Assembly: GCA_022449545.1 (NCBI GenBank) | Contig: JAKUPN010000004.1 | Coordinates: forward strand, 1 to 64,000 | Length of the DNA stretch: 64,000 bases | DNA from: Alphaproteobacteria bacterium | GTDB taxonomy: Bacteria; Pseudomonadota; Alphaproteobacteria; UBA6615 | Direction of reading: 5' to 3' | Shown here: positions 1-7,495 of the stretch, piece by piece | Position numbering within the stretch: position 1 is the stretch's first letter | How the letters are laid out: every line of letters begins with the position of its first letter | Position numbers and translations under genes: made by a program | Notes under the pieces: generated by a model | The model's input: only the letters and a program-made list of their open reading frames with translations | Told to the model about the DNA's origin: nothing | Database searches by the model: none

Positions 1-735
1 GTTATGCCAGATGCAGATATGGATCAGGCGGCTGATGCGCTAATTAGTGCAGGTTATGGGTCTGCGGGTCAAAGATGTATGGCCGTTTCTGTTGCAGTTG
101 CAGTGGGTGATGAAACTGCTGATACACTTGTGGAAAAGTTAGTTCCTAGAATACAAGAGCTTAAAATAGGCCCCGGTAATTCTTCGGATATTGAAATGGG
201 TCCAGTTGTTACAAAACAGGCGTATCATCGTATAACTGATCTGATAGAAAAGGGCGTGAGTGAGGGAGCGTCTTTGGTGGTTGATGGCAGAAGTTTTAAT
301 CTACAAGGTTACGAGGATGGGTTTTTCATGGGAGGATCCCTCTTTGATAATGTTACGGAAGATATGGAAATTTATAAGCAAGAAATTTTTGGACCTGTTC
401 TATCAGTAGTTCGTTCGCAAGACTATGAGACTGCTATTGATTTGGTTAATCGCAATGAGTACGGCAATGGGACTGCGATCTTTACAAAGGACGGTGACGC
501 AGCACGCGATTTCAGTGAAAGAGTTCAGATAGGTATGGTTGGAGTAAATGTCCCAATTCCTGTGCCCGTGGCATATCATAGTTTTGGGGGGTGGAAACGC
601 TCTTTGTTCGGTGATACGCATATGCATGGTATGGAAGGTGTCAAGTTTTACACTAGGTTAAAAGCCATAACCTCTCGCTGGCCGAAGTCAGGGGTGCGTG
701 AAGGCCATAGTTTAAATATGCCAACTATGGAATAG
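1..735 (+). CDS. mmsA: Methylmalonate-semialdehyde dehydrogenase (acylating), C-terminal part
   Basis: The reading frame is open from the first base, so the gene starts outside the window and only about 244 of roughly 500 codons are seen. The enzyme is a CoA-acylating aldehyde dehydrogenase that turns methylmalonate semialdehyde (valine catabolism) into propionyl-CoA and malonate semialdehyde into acetyl-CoA. The catalytic cysteine lies in the motif GSAGQRCMA (Cys codon at 76-78). The family-typical C-terminal segment with [18 protein letters not shown] follows, and [10 protein letters not shown] is also present. These motifs separate MMSDH from ordinary aldehyde dehydrogenases. The other genes in the window do not include the rest of the valine pathway, unless the 3-hydroxyisobutyrate dehydrogenase-like gene at 17467 takes part. 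Confidence 0.93.
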   Translation, partial: VMPDADMDQAADALISAGYGSAGQRCMAVSVAVAVGDETADTLVEKLVPRIQELKIGPGNSSDIEMGPVVTKQAYHRITDLIEKGVSEGASLVVDGRSFNLQGYEDGFFMGGSLFDNVTEDMEIYKQEIFGPVLSVVRSQDYETAIDLVNRNEYGNGTAIFTKDGDAARDFSERVQIGMVGVNVPIPVPVAYHSFGGWKRSLFGDTHMHGMEGVKFYTRLKAITSRWPKSGVREGHSLNMPTME

Positions 736-774
736 TGAATTACTAGAATAATATATTTTTAGTGAAAAATCGTT

Positions 775-1857
775 CTATAAAATGAGATTCATTTTGTTGA
801 ATATTGTGATAGTAATTACGCTTATTACGCCCACAACCGTTGCAGCAGTAAAGCCAACAATGAATGGTTTGTACCCCATATCCTTCAACTCTTTAATGTT
901 TATTGAAAGCCCTAATGCTGCCATTGCAATACTAAGGAATATAACAGAAAAATCTTTAAGTTGTGATACGAGCTGATTCCATAGATTGGAGTTAGTAAAA
1001 AGTTCTCTCCCAATAAACAACTCATCACCTATTGTACGAAAAATGACCATCAATAGAAATCCTACGACAAAAAGTGGAAATATCCCTTTTATCGAGTAAT
1101 TTACATAATCTTTCTCCCTATTATAGAAATAAGCAAAAAGAGGGATCATTAATAATAAAAAAGTGTTTCTTACAAGTTTTGTTATTGTTGATACTTCTAT
1201 AACTTTTGTATTGGTAAACTGCTGCTCATAAATCAGTCCTGATGCTATTACCTGAGCGGTATCATGAATAGCTGTGCCCAAGAAAAGTCCTATAGAGCTC
1301 TCTTCTCCATCAAATATAAAATTTGCTAAATAGGGATATATTAACATTCCAAGCATACCAAAAATTGTTATATTCGCTATTGCATAAGCTATTTCGCCTT
1401 TCTTAGCATTTATAACAGGAGCCATTGCTACAATAGCACTAACCCCACAGATGGATGTTCCTATAGCTATTAAATAAGACATTTCAGATGTAATATTTAG
1501 GTATTTGATAGTAAAACGGACAGACAGCAAAACGGTTATTATACAAATAACAATCAAAGGGATTGAAACTGATCCATATATAAGAATATCTGAAATGCTA
1601 ATACGAATTCCGAGTAAAATAATGCCAAGTCTTAAAATAAATTTTAATGAGAAATTAATCCCTTTTGAGAAGATTTCTCCTATTTTTATAAAATTGCCAA
1701 CGGTAATACCAATTAATATTGCTAACAGCACTGTAGATATTGGACTTCTATCATAAAAAAATATCTGTTTACCTATATAGTTACTTAAAATATCGGCTAT
1801 TAAAAATATTACAGTGGCCAGTAATATACCCGGTAATAAAGTATTTAATCTGGACAA
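775..1857 (-). CDS. YeiH/UPF0324 family membrane protein (putative sulfate exporter family)
   Basis: A 360-residue polytopic membrane protein with about ten hydrophobic segments. It matches the YeiH/UPF0324 family (Pfam Cons_hypoth698), whose members are annotated as putative sulfate or sulfur-compound exporters, although transport has rarely been shown. Family-like stretches are SYLIAIGTSICGVSAIVAMAP and FLGTAIHDTAQVIASG. The start is a TTG at 1857, with AAGGA about ten bases upstream; no earlier Met fits. It is the last gene of a minus-strand run with UspA, the TIGR02186-like protein, TauE/SafE and rhodanese, so a role in exporting an oxidised sulfur anion is a reasonable inference. Substrate is not determined. 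Confidence 0.82.
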   Translation of the reverse strand: MSRLNTLLPGILLATVIFLIADILSNYIGKQIFFYDRSPISTVLLAILIGITVGNFIKIGEIFSKGINFSLKFILRLGIILLGIRISISDILIYGSVSIPLIVICIITVLLSVRFTIKYLNITSEMSYLIAIGTSICGVSAIVAMAPVINAKKGEIAYAIANITIFGMLGMLIYPYLANFIFDGEESSIGLFLGTAIHDTAQVIASGLIYEQQFTNTKVIEVSTITKLVRNTFLLLMIPLFAYFYNREKDYVNYSIKGIFPLFVVGFLLMVIFRTIGDELFIGRELFTNSNLWNQLVSQLKDFSVIFLSIAMAALGLSINIKELKDMGYKPFIVGFTAATVVGVISVITITIFNKMNLIL

Positions 1858-1882
1858 TTTCGGTTAATCCTTGTTTGTCTTT

Positions 1883-2374
1883 TTATACTAATTTGTCTAT
1901 TTCTTCGTTGGTTAGACCTCCAGGAACTATAGTTATTGGAATACGGAGTTGTCCGATAACCTTTTTTGTCAAATGTGTTATAAGTGGGCCTGGTCCACGC
2001 CTGTTTGTTGAAGCAGCCAAAATTAGAAGACAAATCTGACCATCTTCATCTATTAAATTTAGTAAAGCAGATTTAGCATCTCCCTCTTTTATGTAGAGAA
2101 TTGGCACTTCTCCATCAGTAAGTTCCAACACAGTAGCTGCGTGTTCTTGTAATAATTGTTCAGCCTGTTCTCTAGCTTCTTCTCTCATCAAATTTCCTAT
2201 TGCAGCCCAGTGTTGGAAGTCAGCTTTTCTAACAACACGTAACAAACCGACTCGTCCCCCAGTTTTTTTGGCTCTCAGACTGGCGTATCTCAATGCTAAT
2301 CGCATTTCAGCAGTATTATCTACGACAACTAGAAAAACTTTCAGCTGATCGGTATTATCATTCAAATCTATCAT
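1883..2374 (-). CDS. Universal stress protein (UspA family)
   Basis: A 163-residue single UspA domain. The N-terminal strand KVFLVVVDNTAEMRLALRYA and the C-terminal GPGPLITHLTKKV...IPITIVPGG stretch fit the Usp fold. The latter resembles the nucleotide-binding G-rich loop but is not a perfect copy of the GX2GX9G(S/T) signature, so ATP binding is uncertain. Usp proteins are soluble and often regulate or stabilise a neighbouring transporter. Here the gene lies between the TIGR02186-like gene (49 bp upstream) and the YeiH-type exporter (25 bp downstream), which suggests co-transcription with the sulfur module. Confidence 0.85.
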   Translation of the reverse strand: MIDLNDNTDQLKVFLVVVDNTAEMRLALRYASLRAKKTGGRVGLLRVVRKADFQHWAAIGNLMREEAREQAEQLLQEHAATVLELTDGEVPILYIKEGDAKSALLNLIDEDGQICLLILAASTNRRGPGPLITHLTKKVIGQLRIPITIVPGGLTNEEIDKLV

Positions 2375-2423
2375 TGTTGTTTCATTGCTTTGTTAATTCA
2401 TTTGGATAAAAGGCTTAATAAGT

Positions 2424-3203
2424 CTATACATTTCGGAACATGACACTTGCTAGCCAACCAGCAAACAACGCAATAACAACCGCCACTATGCCGTAATAGG
2501 ACGGCTGGTTATTGGCGAACTCGTATACTTTAGCCTCAAATCCCGTTTTTTGCACTTGTAATGGCGTTGTAGTCCTATCAATAATCTTGCCATTATGTAC
2601 TAAGTACACAATTGCAGAATATTTCCCAATGGGAACACTTGATGGAAAGTCAACGCTTGTTTTGAAAAGACGATTGCTCAGAAAAGTAATTTTTCCTGGT
2701 TGACTATTATACAAACCAGATCTTTTTTTATTCCTTATCAAAGCCTTTTTATATGTCGATATATCTAAGCCGTCGGCCTTGGTTGCTGAGACTACCGACA
2801 GGTTTTCTGCTCCAATTTGTTCCTTCTTCAGAACTGTTGGGGGGAGTAATTTATCTATGGAGCGTGAAGAGGCGAGGTGATAAAAACCAGGAACATTGTT
2901 AAATATAACGCCCTCTTTATTGATCCAAACTCCACCTACTCGTCCTTTTTGGCGCACAGTTACTTGGCTGCTAGGGGCTCTAACTACAACAATTACATCA
3001 CCAATGCCGTTGGTGGCTCCAAATAATAATACTTCGGTCCCCGTAAACCTGGTTGTGATTGCTATAAGGTCTTCGCTAAGGTCTGCAACTAAAGGCGAGT
3101 GAATTAAGTTATTCTGGTCTTTAATCTCTTCGCTAGCTGCTTGCTCTTTTATTAAACAAAAAGTGAGTATTAAAATTGTCAGGGAACCACAGAACTTTTT
3201 CAT
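2424..3203 (-). CDS. TIGR02186 / Alph_Pro_TM family protein, periplasmic with C-terminal anchor
   Basis: A 259-residue protein with an N-terminal signal peptide (hydrophobic run ending around ASSEE, residues 1-25). A beta-rich exported domain follows, then one C-terminal membrane helix (YYGIVAVVIALFAGWLASVM, about 235-255). Landmarks LFGATNGIGDVIVVVRAP and RVGGVWIN fit the alphaproteobacterial family TIGR02186 (Pfam Alph_Pro_TM), of unknown function and commonly beside TauE/SafE genes. Its start overlaps the TauE/SafE stop by 4 bp, which indicates translational coupling. It may be a periplasmic partner of that transporter; this is inference from position only. Confidence 0.82.
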   Translation of the reverse strand: MKKFCGSLTILILTFCLIKEQAASEEIKDQNNLIHSPLVADLSEDLIAITTRFTGTEVLLFGATNGIGDVIVVVRAPSSQVTVRQKGRVGGVWINKEGVIFNNVPGFYHLASSRSIDKLLPPTVLKKEQIGAENLSVVSATKADGLDISTYKKALIRNKKRSGLYNSQPGKITFLSNRLFKTSVDFPSSVPIGKYSAIVYLVHNGKIIDRTTTPLQVQKTGFEAKVYEFANNQPSYYGIVAVVIALFAGWLASVMFRNV

Positions 3204-4126
3204 CTTACAAATCCTGTAATTTCACTAATGGAAAATAAATCAATTGGAGTAGAGACCAAATCGTAAGCAATTTTTCCGCAAACAACGAGAACTAAAATTG
3301 CTAAAAGTCCACGTAGCTGTTCCCCTCGCAATCTGGTTCCGACTTTGGTTCCAAACTGAGCTCCAACGACTGCCCCCGTCAGTAGCAATAGAGCTAAAAC
3401 AATATCTACAGTTTGATTAGTGGTTGCTTGAAGAAACGTAACGCTGGAAGTAACAAATATAATTTGAAAAAGAGAAGTTCCAACAACAATAGCTGTTGGC
3501 ATTCCGAGTAGATAAATCATAGCAGGTACCATGATAAATCCTCCTCCAACTCCCATTATTGCAGCTAGAATACCAACTATGAAACCTATGCCCAGAGGTA
3601 AAATAGCACTTATGTAAAGCCTAGAACGCCTAAATCTCATTTTGAAAGGTAAGCCGTGGAGCCACATATGCTGGTGCAGCTTTCCTCTAGTTGCCGTTCC
3701 AGCTTGGCGTCTGAGTATAGTTCTACTACTTTCAAAAAGCATCAATGAGCCGATTGCGGCCAGCATAACGACGTAACTTGAAGCTATAAGCAGATCCACC
3801 TGGCCTACTTGCCGTAACAAAGTGAATATTAAGACGCCTACTCCAGAGCCAACAAAACCTCCTGCGGTAAGCACTAATCCCATTTTAAAGTCTACATTCT
3901 TTCGTCGCATATGTGCTAAAGCGCCTGAGACAGATGCAGCGACTATTTGATTGGCTTCAGTCGCAACAGATACAGCAGGAGGTATCCCAATAAAAATTAA
4001 TAATGGTGTCATTAAGAAACCGCCACCTACACCAAATAATCCTGATAAAAATCCAACTGCTCCTCCCAATCCCAAGATGAGAAAAACATCAACCGACATT
4101 TCTGCTATCGGTAAGTAAATATTCAT
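3200..4126 (-). CDS. Sulfite exporter TauE/SafE family protein
   Basis: A 308-residue inner-membrane protein with the two-fold TauE/SafE repeat. The glycine-rich motif GLFGVGGGFLMTP occurs near residues 29-41 and again as AIMGVGGGFIMVP near 190-202. About eight membrane helices are predicted by eye, with a basic cytoplasmic linker between the halves. The family exports sulfite, sulfoacetate and related organosulfur anions. It follows rhodanese by 40 bp and overlaps the TIGR02186-like gene by 4 bp, so the three look like one transcript. A second TauE/SafE gene lies at 29791. Confidence 0.92.
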   Translation of the reverse strand: MNIYLPIAEMSVDVFLILGLGGAVGFLSGLFGVGGGFLMTPLLIFIGIPPAVSVATEANQIVAASVSGALAHMRRKNVDFKMGLVLTAGGFVGSGVGVLIFTLLRQVGQVDLLIASSYVVMLAAIGSLMLFESSRTILRRQAGTATRGKLHQHMWLHGLPFKMRFRRSRLYISAILPLGIGFIVGILAAIMGVGGGFIMVPAMIYLLGMPTAIVVGTSLFQIIFVTSSVTFLQATTNQTVDIVLALLLLTGAVVGAQFGTKVGTRLRGEQLRGLLAILVLVVCGKIAYDLVSTPIDLFSISEITGFVR

Positions 4127-4166
4127 TGATTGGCTGACTTTGGTAGAATGAAAATGGTAATAATAC

Positions 4167-4502
4167 TCAATTTGTTAAATTAATTTCCAACGGCAATCCA
4201 GCTTTTTCCCAGGCAAGTAAACCACCACTCATACGATAAATCGATCCCTTGTAGCCAGACGCAATAAGTTGGTCTGAGACTATGCCGCATCGTTGCCCGC
4301 TTCTACAGTGTAGGATAAGCAACTGATTTTTAGCTGGTTTTATTTCCTTAGGATCAAATTGAGACATTGACATCAAGGGAACATTTTTTATATGTGCTTG
4401 GGCATATTCATGAGGCTCCCTTACATCAACAACGTAGGCGGACCCATTTCTAATTTTTTCTAGCACCTCTATAGGCTCTAAGAACTTGACCTGATTTGAC
4501 AT
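4167..4502 (-). CDS. Rhodanese-like sulfurtransferase, single domain
   Basis: A 111-residue single-domain rhodanese. The active-site loop is HCRSGQR with the persulfide-forming cysteine at residue 66; VVDVREPHEY (about 24-33) is the usual upstream motif. Such proteins carry sulfane sulfur, for example from glutathione persulfide or thiosulfate, to an acceptor. I chose the ATG at 4502 because AAAGG lies about nine bases upstream. An in-frame ATG at 4529 would add nine residues without a clear ribosome site. It is the first gene of the sulfur operon and is divergent from the TusA-like carrier gene. Confidence 0.88.
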   Translation of the reverse strand: MSNQVKFLEPIEVLEKIRNGSAYVVDVREPHEYAQAHIKNVPLMSMSQFDPKEIKPAKNQLLILHCRSGQRCGIVSDQLIASGYKGSIYRMSGGLLAWEKAGLPLEINLTN

Positions 4503-4573
4503 TTTTTCGGCCTTTGTTTTTGAATGCAACCTATTTAATTACTATAGCGGATTATGGGCTTATACCTCATTTA

Positions 4574-4606
4574 TAATCAAGTAAACTTATAATTCACACT
4601 TGATTA
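4574..4606. promoter_or_regulatory. Inverted repeat, candidate operator between rhodanese and tusA-like genes
   Basis: TAATCAAGT (4574-4582) and its exact reverse complement ACTTGATTA (4598-4606) are separated by 15 bases. The element is centred in the 156-bp divergent promoter region, so a dimeric repressor bound here could control both sulfur genes. Sulfur-module operons of this type are known targets of ArsR-family BigR/SqrR regulators. No such regulator gene is in the window and the repeat was not compared with known sites. Confidence 0.45.
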
Positions 4607-4658
4607 GTTTTTGGTTAAAATGATGAACAGTCGACTAAAACTAGAAACGGACTAATTT

Positions 4659-4877
4659 ATGCAAGTATTGGATACTTCTGGTCTCAAATGTCCTCTACCA
4701 GTTTTGAAGGCCAAAAAGGCAATAAAAAATATCAATTCTGGAGAGCAGATTAAAGTGATTGCTACAGATCCGGGAGCAATGAAAGACTTTCAGCACTTTT
4801 GTAAGGCCACAGGAGACACTTTGGAAAGCGCTGTCGAAGAAGATAATGTGCTAACTTTTATAATTAGAAAAAAATGA
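4659..4877 (+). CDS. tusA: TusA/SirA-like sulfurtransferase
   Basis: A 72-residue protein of the TusA/YedF/SirA fold. The signature CPLPVLKAKKAI starts at the sulfur-carrying Cys11 and includes the CPxP helix. The C-terminal half has the usual TDPGAMKDFQHFCKATG strand-helix. These proteins relay persulfide sulfur to tRNA thiolation, Mo cofactor enzymes or sulfur oxidation. The gene is alone on the plus strand, opposite rhodanese and the TauE/SafE operon, with an inverted repeat between them. That arrangement points to sulfur trafficking in this module, but a housekeeping tRNA role is equally possible. Confidence 0.88.
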   Translation: MQVLDTSGLKCPLPVLKAKKAIKNINSGEQIKVIATDPGAMKDFQHFCKATGDTLESAVEEDNVLTFIIRKK

Positions 4878-4904
4878 GTTAACGCAAAGTTAAGTATTTT
4901 CTAA

Positions 4905-5216
4905 TTAAACTGGGGTGAAATCACCGCCCTCAACAATTACCAGTTCATTATTGGCTATACCAGGTGCCCTTCGAAAAACTGCAGCGTTGGTGTATTCATC
5001 AGAATTAAAAAATGTTTCAGCTGAATCGAGTGATTCAAACTCTACTACCACAAAACGTTCGAATGGGGGAGGGCTGCCTTCAAGCACCCTGTAGTCTCCA
5101 CCTCTTGTTAGTACTTTTGCGTTATACTTCTCAAATAATGGAGGTAGTTTGTCGGTATACTTTTTATATTCAACAGGGTCATTGATTTGAGCTCGAGCTA
5201 ACCAATATGCAGGCAT
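4905..5216 (-). CDS. DUF1330 domain protein
   Basis: A 103-residue member of the small dimeric alpha/beta-barrel DUF1330 family (ferredoxin-like fold). It has the usual PAYWLARAQINDP start, a central RGGDYRVLEG and a FVVVEFESLDSAETFF segment. The biochemical role of the family is unknown; members often sit in catabolic clusters. AAAGGAG lies nine bases before the ATG. It is just downstream of badH-badI on the same strand. A second, diverged DUF1330 gene is at 14802. Confidence 0.85.
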   Translation of the reverse strand: MPAYWLARAQINDPVEYKKYTDKLPPLFEKYNAKVLTRGGDYRVLEGSPPPFERFVVVEFESLDSAETFFNSDEYTNAAVFRRAPGIANNELVIVEGGDFTPV

Positions 5217-5253
5217 TATACTTCTCCTTTAAAAATCTTTAGCGTGCTGTAAT

Positions 5254-5278
5254 GTAATAATTAGATAATTGTTATTAC
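5254..5278. other. Inverted repeat at the badI stop codon
   Basis: GTAATAA (5254-5260) pairs with TTATTAC (5272-5278), and AATT pairs inside with a small bulge. It covers the badI stop codon (5275-5277). There is no T-tract after it on the minus strand, so it may be a weak or Rho-assisted end or an mRNA-stability hairpin between badI and the DUF1330 gene. Confidence 0.25.
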
Positions 5279-6069
5279 TTCACATATTTACGAAACTCCG
5301 GTTTACGTTTTTCTCGGAAGGAATTACCCCCTTCTTTGGATTCTTCTGTTTCATAGTACAGACGTAGAGATTCCATTCCCATAGCACCTATGCCGTTAAT
5401 ATGATCTGTGTCTGCGTTAAATGAACGCTTAGCAATTGCGATTGCTGTTGGGCTTCGCTCAACTAGCTCTTGACACCAGATGTCTACTTCGTCGTCTAGT
5501 TGGTCATCAGATACAACTTTATTAACTAATCCCATCGCTTCTGCTTCTTGGGCTGTATATTGACGGCACATGTACCAAATTTCTCTTGCTTTTTTTTCTC
5601 CCACGATATGAGCTAAATACGCTGTACCCCAGCCTGGGTCCACCGATCCCATTTTGGGCCCAACTTGGCCGAACTTTGCATTTTCTGATGCTATTGTCAT
5701 GTCACAGATTGTAGCAAGAACATTACCCCCGCCAATTGCGTATCCCCTTACTTTAGCGATCACCGGTTTAGGTATATCTCTCATCAAAGCTTGTAATTCA
5801 GTTATTGGCATACCGATAGTACCGCGCAGCTTTCCGTAAACACCACTGCCTTTACTATCGATTGATTGATCGCCGCCAGTAGAGAAGGCCTTATCGCCGC
5901 TTCCGGTTAATACGACCACGCCTATTTCACGATCCCAACCAGCGTCTTGAAAGGCGTCAATTAGCTCAACTACGGTCTGAGCACGAAAGGCATTATATAC
6001 TTTTGGCCTGTTGATTGTAATTGTAGCAACACCAGAATCTTTTTCATAAATAATATCATCATAATTCAT
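5275..6069 (-). CDS. badI: 2-ketocyclohexanecarboxyl-CoA hydrolase (BadI)
   Basis: A 264-residue crotonase-superfamily enzyme that matches BadI along its whole length, as I recall the Rhodopseudomonas palustris protein. It hydrolytically opens the ring of 2-ketocyclohexane-1-carboxyl-CoA to pimeloyl-CoA. Diagnostic stretches are FSTGGDQS, KVRGYAIGGGNVLATICDMT, FGQVGPKMGSVDPGWGTAYL, GEKKAREIWYMC and the C-terminal REKRKPEFRKYVK. The SVDPGWGTAYLA region is shared with naphthoate synthase MenB, the nearest alternative. I chose the ATG at 6069: GGGAG lies nine bases upstream and this start avoids overlap with badH. An earlier in-frame ATG at 6162 would add 31 residues unlike the family. Confidence 0.9.
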   Translation of the reverse strand: MNYDDIIYEKDSGVATITINRPKVYNAFRAQTVVELIDAFQDAGWDREIGVVVLTGSGDKAFSTGGDQSIDSKGSGVYGKLRGTIGMPITELQALMRDIPKPVIAKVRGYAIGGGNVLATICDMTIASENAKFGQVGPKMGSVDPGWGTAYLAHIVGEKKAREIWYMCRQYTAQEAEAMGLVNKVVSDDQLDDEVDIWCQELVERSPTAIAIAKRSFNADTDHINGIGAMGMESLRLYYETEESKEGGNSFREKRKPEFRKYVK

Positions 6070-6130
6070 TAGAGTATTCTCCCAGATACTATAGGGTTTA
6101 CGTTTTTGCTTTTTATTTAATTGGAAATGA

Positions 6131-6898
6131 CTATCCGTGCATAGTAAGTCCTCCAGATACACTTATTACCTGACCAGTTATATAATCGGATTCGCTACTG
6201 GAGAGGAAAGCTACAATCCCAGGTATATCGTCTGGTTCACCTATACGTCTCATAGGAATCGCCCTTTTAAATGCTTTACCGAGTCCGCTGTCCAAACTGC
6301 CGTCTGGTGTCATTGATCTTAGTAGGGGCGTATCAATAGGCCCTGGAGCCACTACATTGCAGCAGATGCCAGTCTTAGCAACTTCTCTAGCAAGGGTTTT
6401 TGTAAAGGCTATTATCCCACCTTTGCATGCTGAGTAAACAGCTTCACCACTTGATCCAACTCGTCCAGCATCAGATGCAATATTCACAATCTTTCCTCTT
6501 CCATTACTTACCATGCCAGGAACGATAATATGGTGCATATTCAGGGCTCCTACTAAATTGATAGAAATGATTTGATCCCAAAATGTTGGTTTGGTATCTA
6601 GAAAATTTTCTAAACGATCCCAACCAGCATTATTAATCAGTATGTCTATTGATCCAGCTTTACCTTCAAATATTTCTTTTGATTGTTTGACAGCCTCATA
6701 GTCAGTAATATCTACTTTGTATGCTGACGCTTTACCTCCAGAGCTTTCAACAAGTTGGACTGTTTCTAGAGCGCTCTCTTCATCTATATCAAAAATTCCA
6801 ATGTGCATTCCTTCTTCAGCGAAACGACGACAAATAGATCTTCCTATTGCTCCACTTCCACCTGTTACTAACGCAACTTTATTATCTAACCCGCGCAT
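6131..6898 (-). CDS. badH: 2-hydroxycyclohexanecarboxyl-CoA dehydrogenase (BadH), SDR family
   Basis: A 255-residue classical short-chain dehydrogenase. It has the NAD-binding TGGSGAIGR (12-20), NNAG near 89-92 and the catalytic pair Tyr155/Lys159 in SSGEAVYSACKGG. The stretches NIASDAGRVGSSGEAVYSAC, LTMHG at the C-terminus and NAGWD match BadH, which oxidises 2-hydroxycyclohexane-1-carboxyl-CoA to the 2-keto compound, the step before BadI. The two genes are adjacent, in pathway order and on the same strand (61 bp apart with the chosen badI start). AGGAG lies ten bases before the ATG. No cyclohexanecarboxyl-CoA ligase (AliA) or dehydrogenase (AliB) sits directly beside the pair; the generic ligase and ACAD at 24-27 kb could fill in. 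Confidence 0.9.
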   Translation of the reverse strand: MRGLDNKVALVTGGSGAIGRSICRRFAEEGMHIGIFDIDEESALETVQLVESSGGKASAYKVDITDYEAVKQSKEIFEGKAGSIDILINNAGWDRLENFLDTKPTFWDQIISINLVGALNMHHIIVPGMVSNGRGKIVNIASDAGRVGSSGEAVYSACKGGIIAFTKTLAREVAKTGICCNVVAPGPIDTPLLRSMTPDGSLDSGLGKAFKRAIPMRRIGEPDDIPGIVAFLSSSESDYITGQVISVSGGLTMHG

Positions 6899-6931
6899 TT
6901 TTTATTCTCTCCTAAAATTTGTCGTTTCATA

Positions 6932-6946
6932 ATTATGGCCCATAAT
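6932..6946. promoter_or_regulatory. 15-bp palindrome in the badH / VOC divergent promoter
   Basis: ATTATGG (6932-6938) and CCATAAT (6940-6946) form a perfect inverted repeat around one base. It lies 34 bp upstream of the badH start in the 191-bp divergent region, where a repressor would block badHI transcription. No regulator gene is nearby in the window. Confidence 0.35.
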
Positions 6947-6999
6947 CAATTAGCTATATTACTATTCAATAACCGGTTTGATCATTATAGACACAGAGG

Positions 7000-7015
7000 A
7001 CTCAAAATCTTGAGT
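7000..7015. promoter_or_regulatory. Second inverted repeat in the badH / VOC divergent promoter
   Basis: ACTCAA (7000-7005) and TTGAGT (7010-7015) flank four bases. It is 75 bp upstream of the VOC start. The arms are short enough that chance is a real alternative in such AT-rich DNA; the two palindromes differ in sequence. Confidence 0.25.
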
Positions 7016-7089
7016 GATTCATTCTTAAGCGATAGATTATATATTATTAAAAGTTCTTATGAATAATTAATATTCGTGAAAGAAGTAAA

Positions 7090-7473
7090 ATGAATAATAA
7101 AAAAGGTGAGCGTCCCCCAATAGCTATTGGCCATGTTAATCTTATTACAAAAGATGTTCCGACAACCAGTTTGTTTATGGAATCTATTGGTCTTAGAAAG
7201 GTTTTTGAAAATAAAACATTTGCTGTTCTTGAACTGCGTGGCGGAACCCATTTAATTTTGGAGACGTCTTCTAAAAGACGAAAAAAGGATACACTGGCTC
7301 CTTTCGATCTTATGGTTGATGACCTAAATGAAACCCGGAATCTTTATAAAGAGATGGGATTAAAACCCTCTAAAATTGGTAAAGGAAAGGTGCATAGCTC
7401 ATTTACAATTTCTGGCCCAGATAATTGGTCTTTTAAAATTACGTCTTCCCACACATCTGGCCGTCGAGTTTAG
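7090..7473 (+). CDS. VOC family protein (glyoxalase/dioxygenase superfamily)
   Basis: A 127-residue single vicinal-oxygen-chelate domain. The N-terminal IGHVNLITKDVPTTSLFMES provides the usual first metal-ligand histidine (His15). LRGGTHLILE and FDLMVDDLNETRNLYKEMG follow the betaalphabetabetabeta pattern. The family includes ring-cleaving dioxygenases, glyoxalase I, epimerases and resistance proteins, and one short domain cannot tell them apart. It opens a plus-strand run with a bicupin, a 2OG oxygenase and a flavin monooxygenase, and is divergent from badH. AGAAG lies a few bases before the ATG. Confidence 0.78.
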   Translation: MNNKKGERPPIAIGHVNLITKDVPTTSLFMESIGLRKVFENKTFAVLELRGGTHLILETSSKRRKKDTLAPFDLMVDDLNETRNLYKEMGLKPSKIGKGKVHSSFTISGPDNWSFKITSSHTSGRRV

Positions 7474-7495
7474 AAATTCGAATAATGGAGAAAAG

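Noticed and set aside
403-627. Minus-strand ORF inside the mmsA fragment
   Set aside because: It is a shadow of a strongly conserved dehydrogenase frame and shows no family motif.
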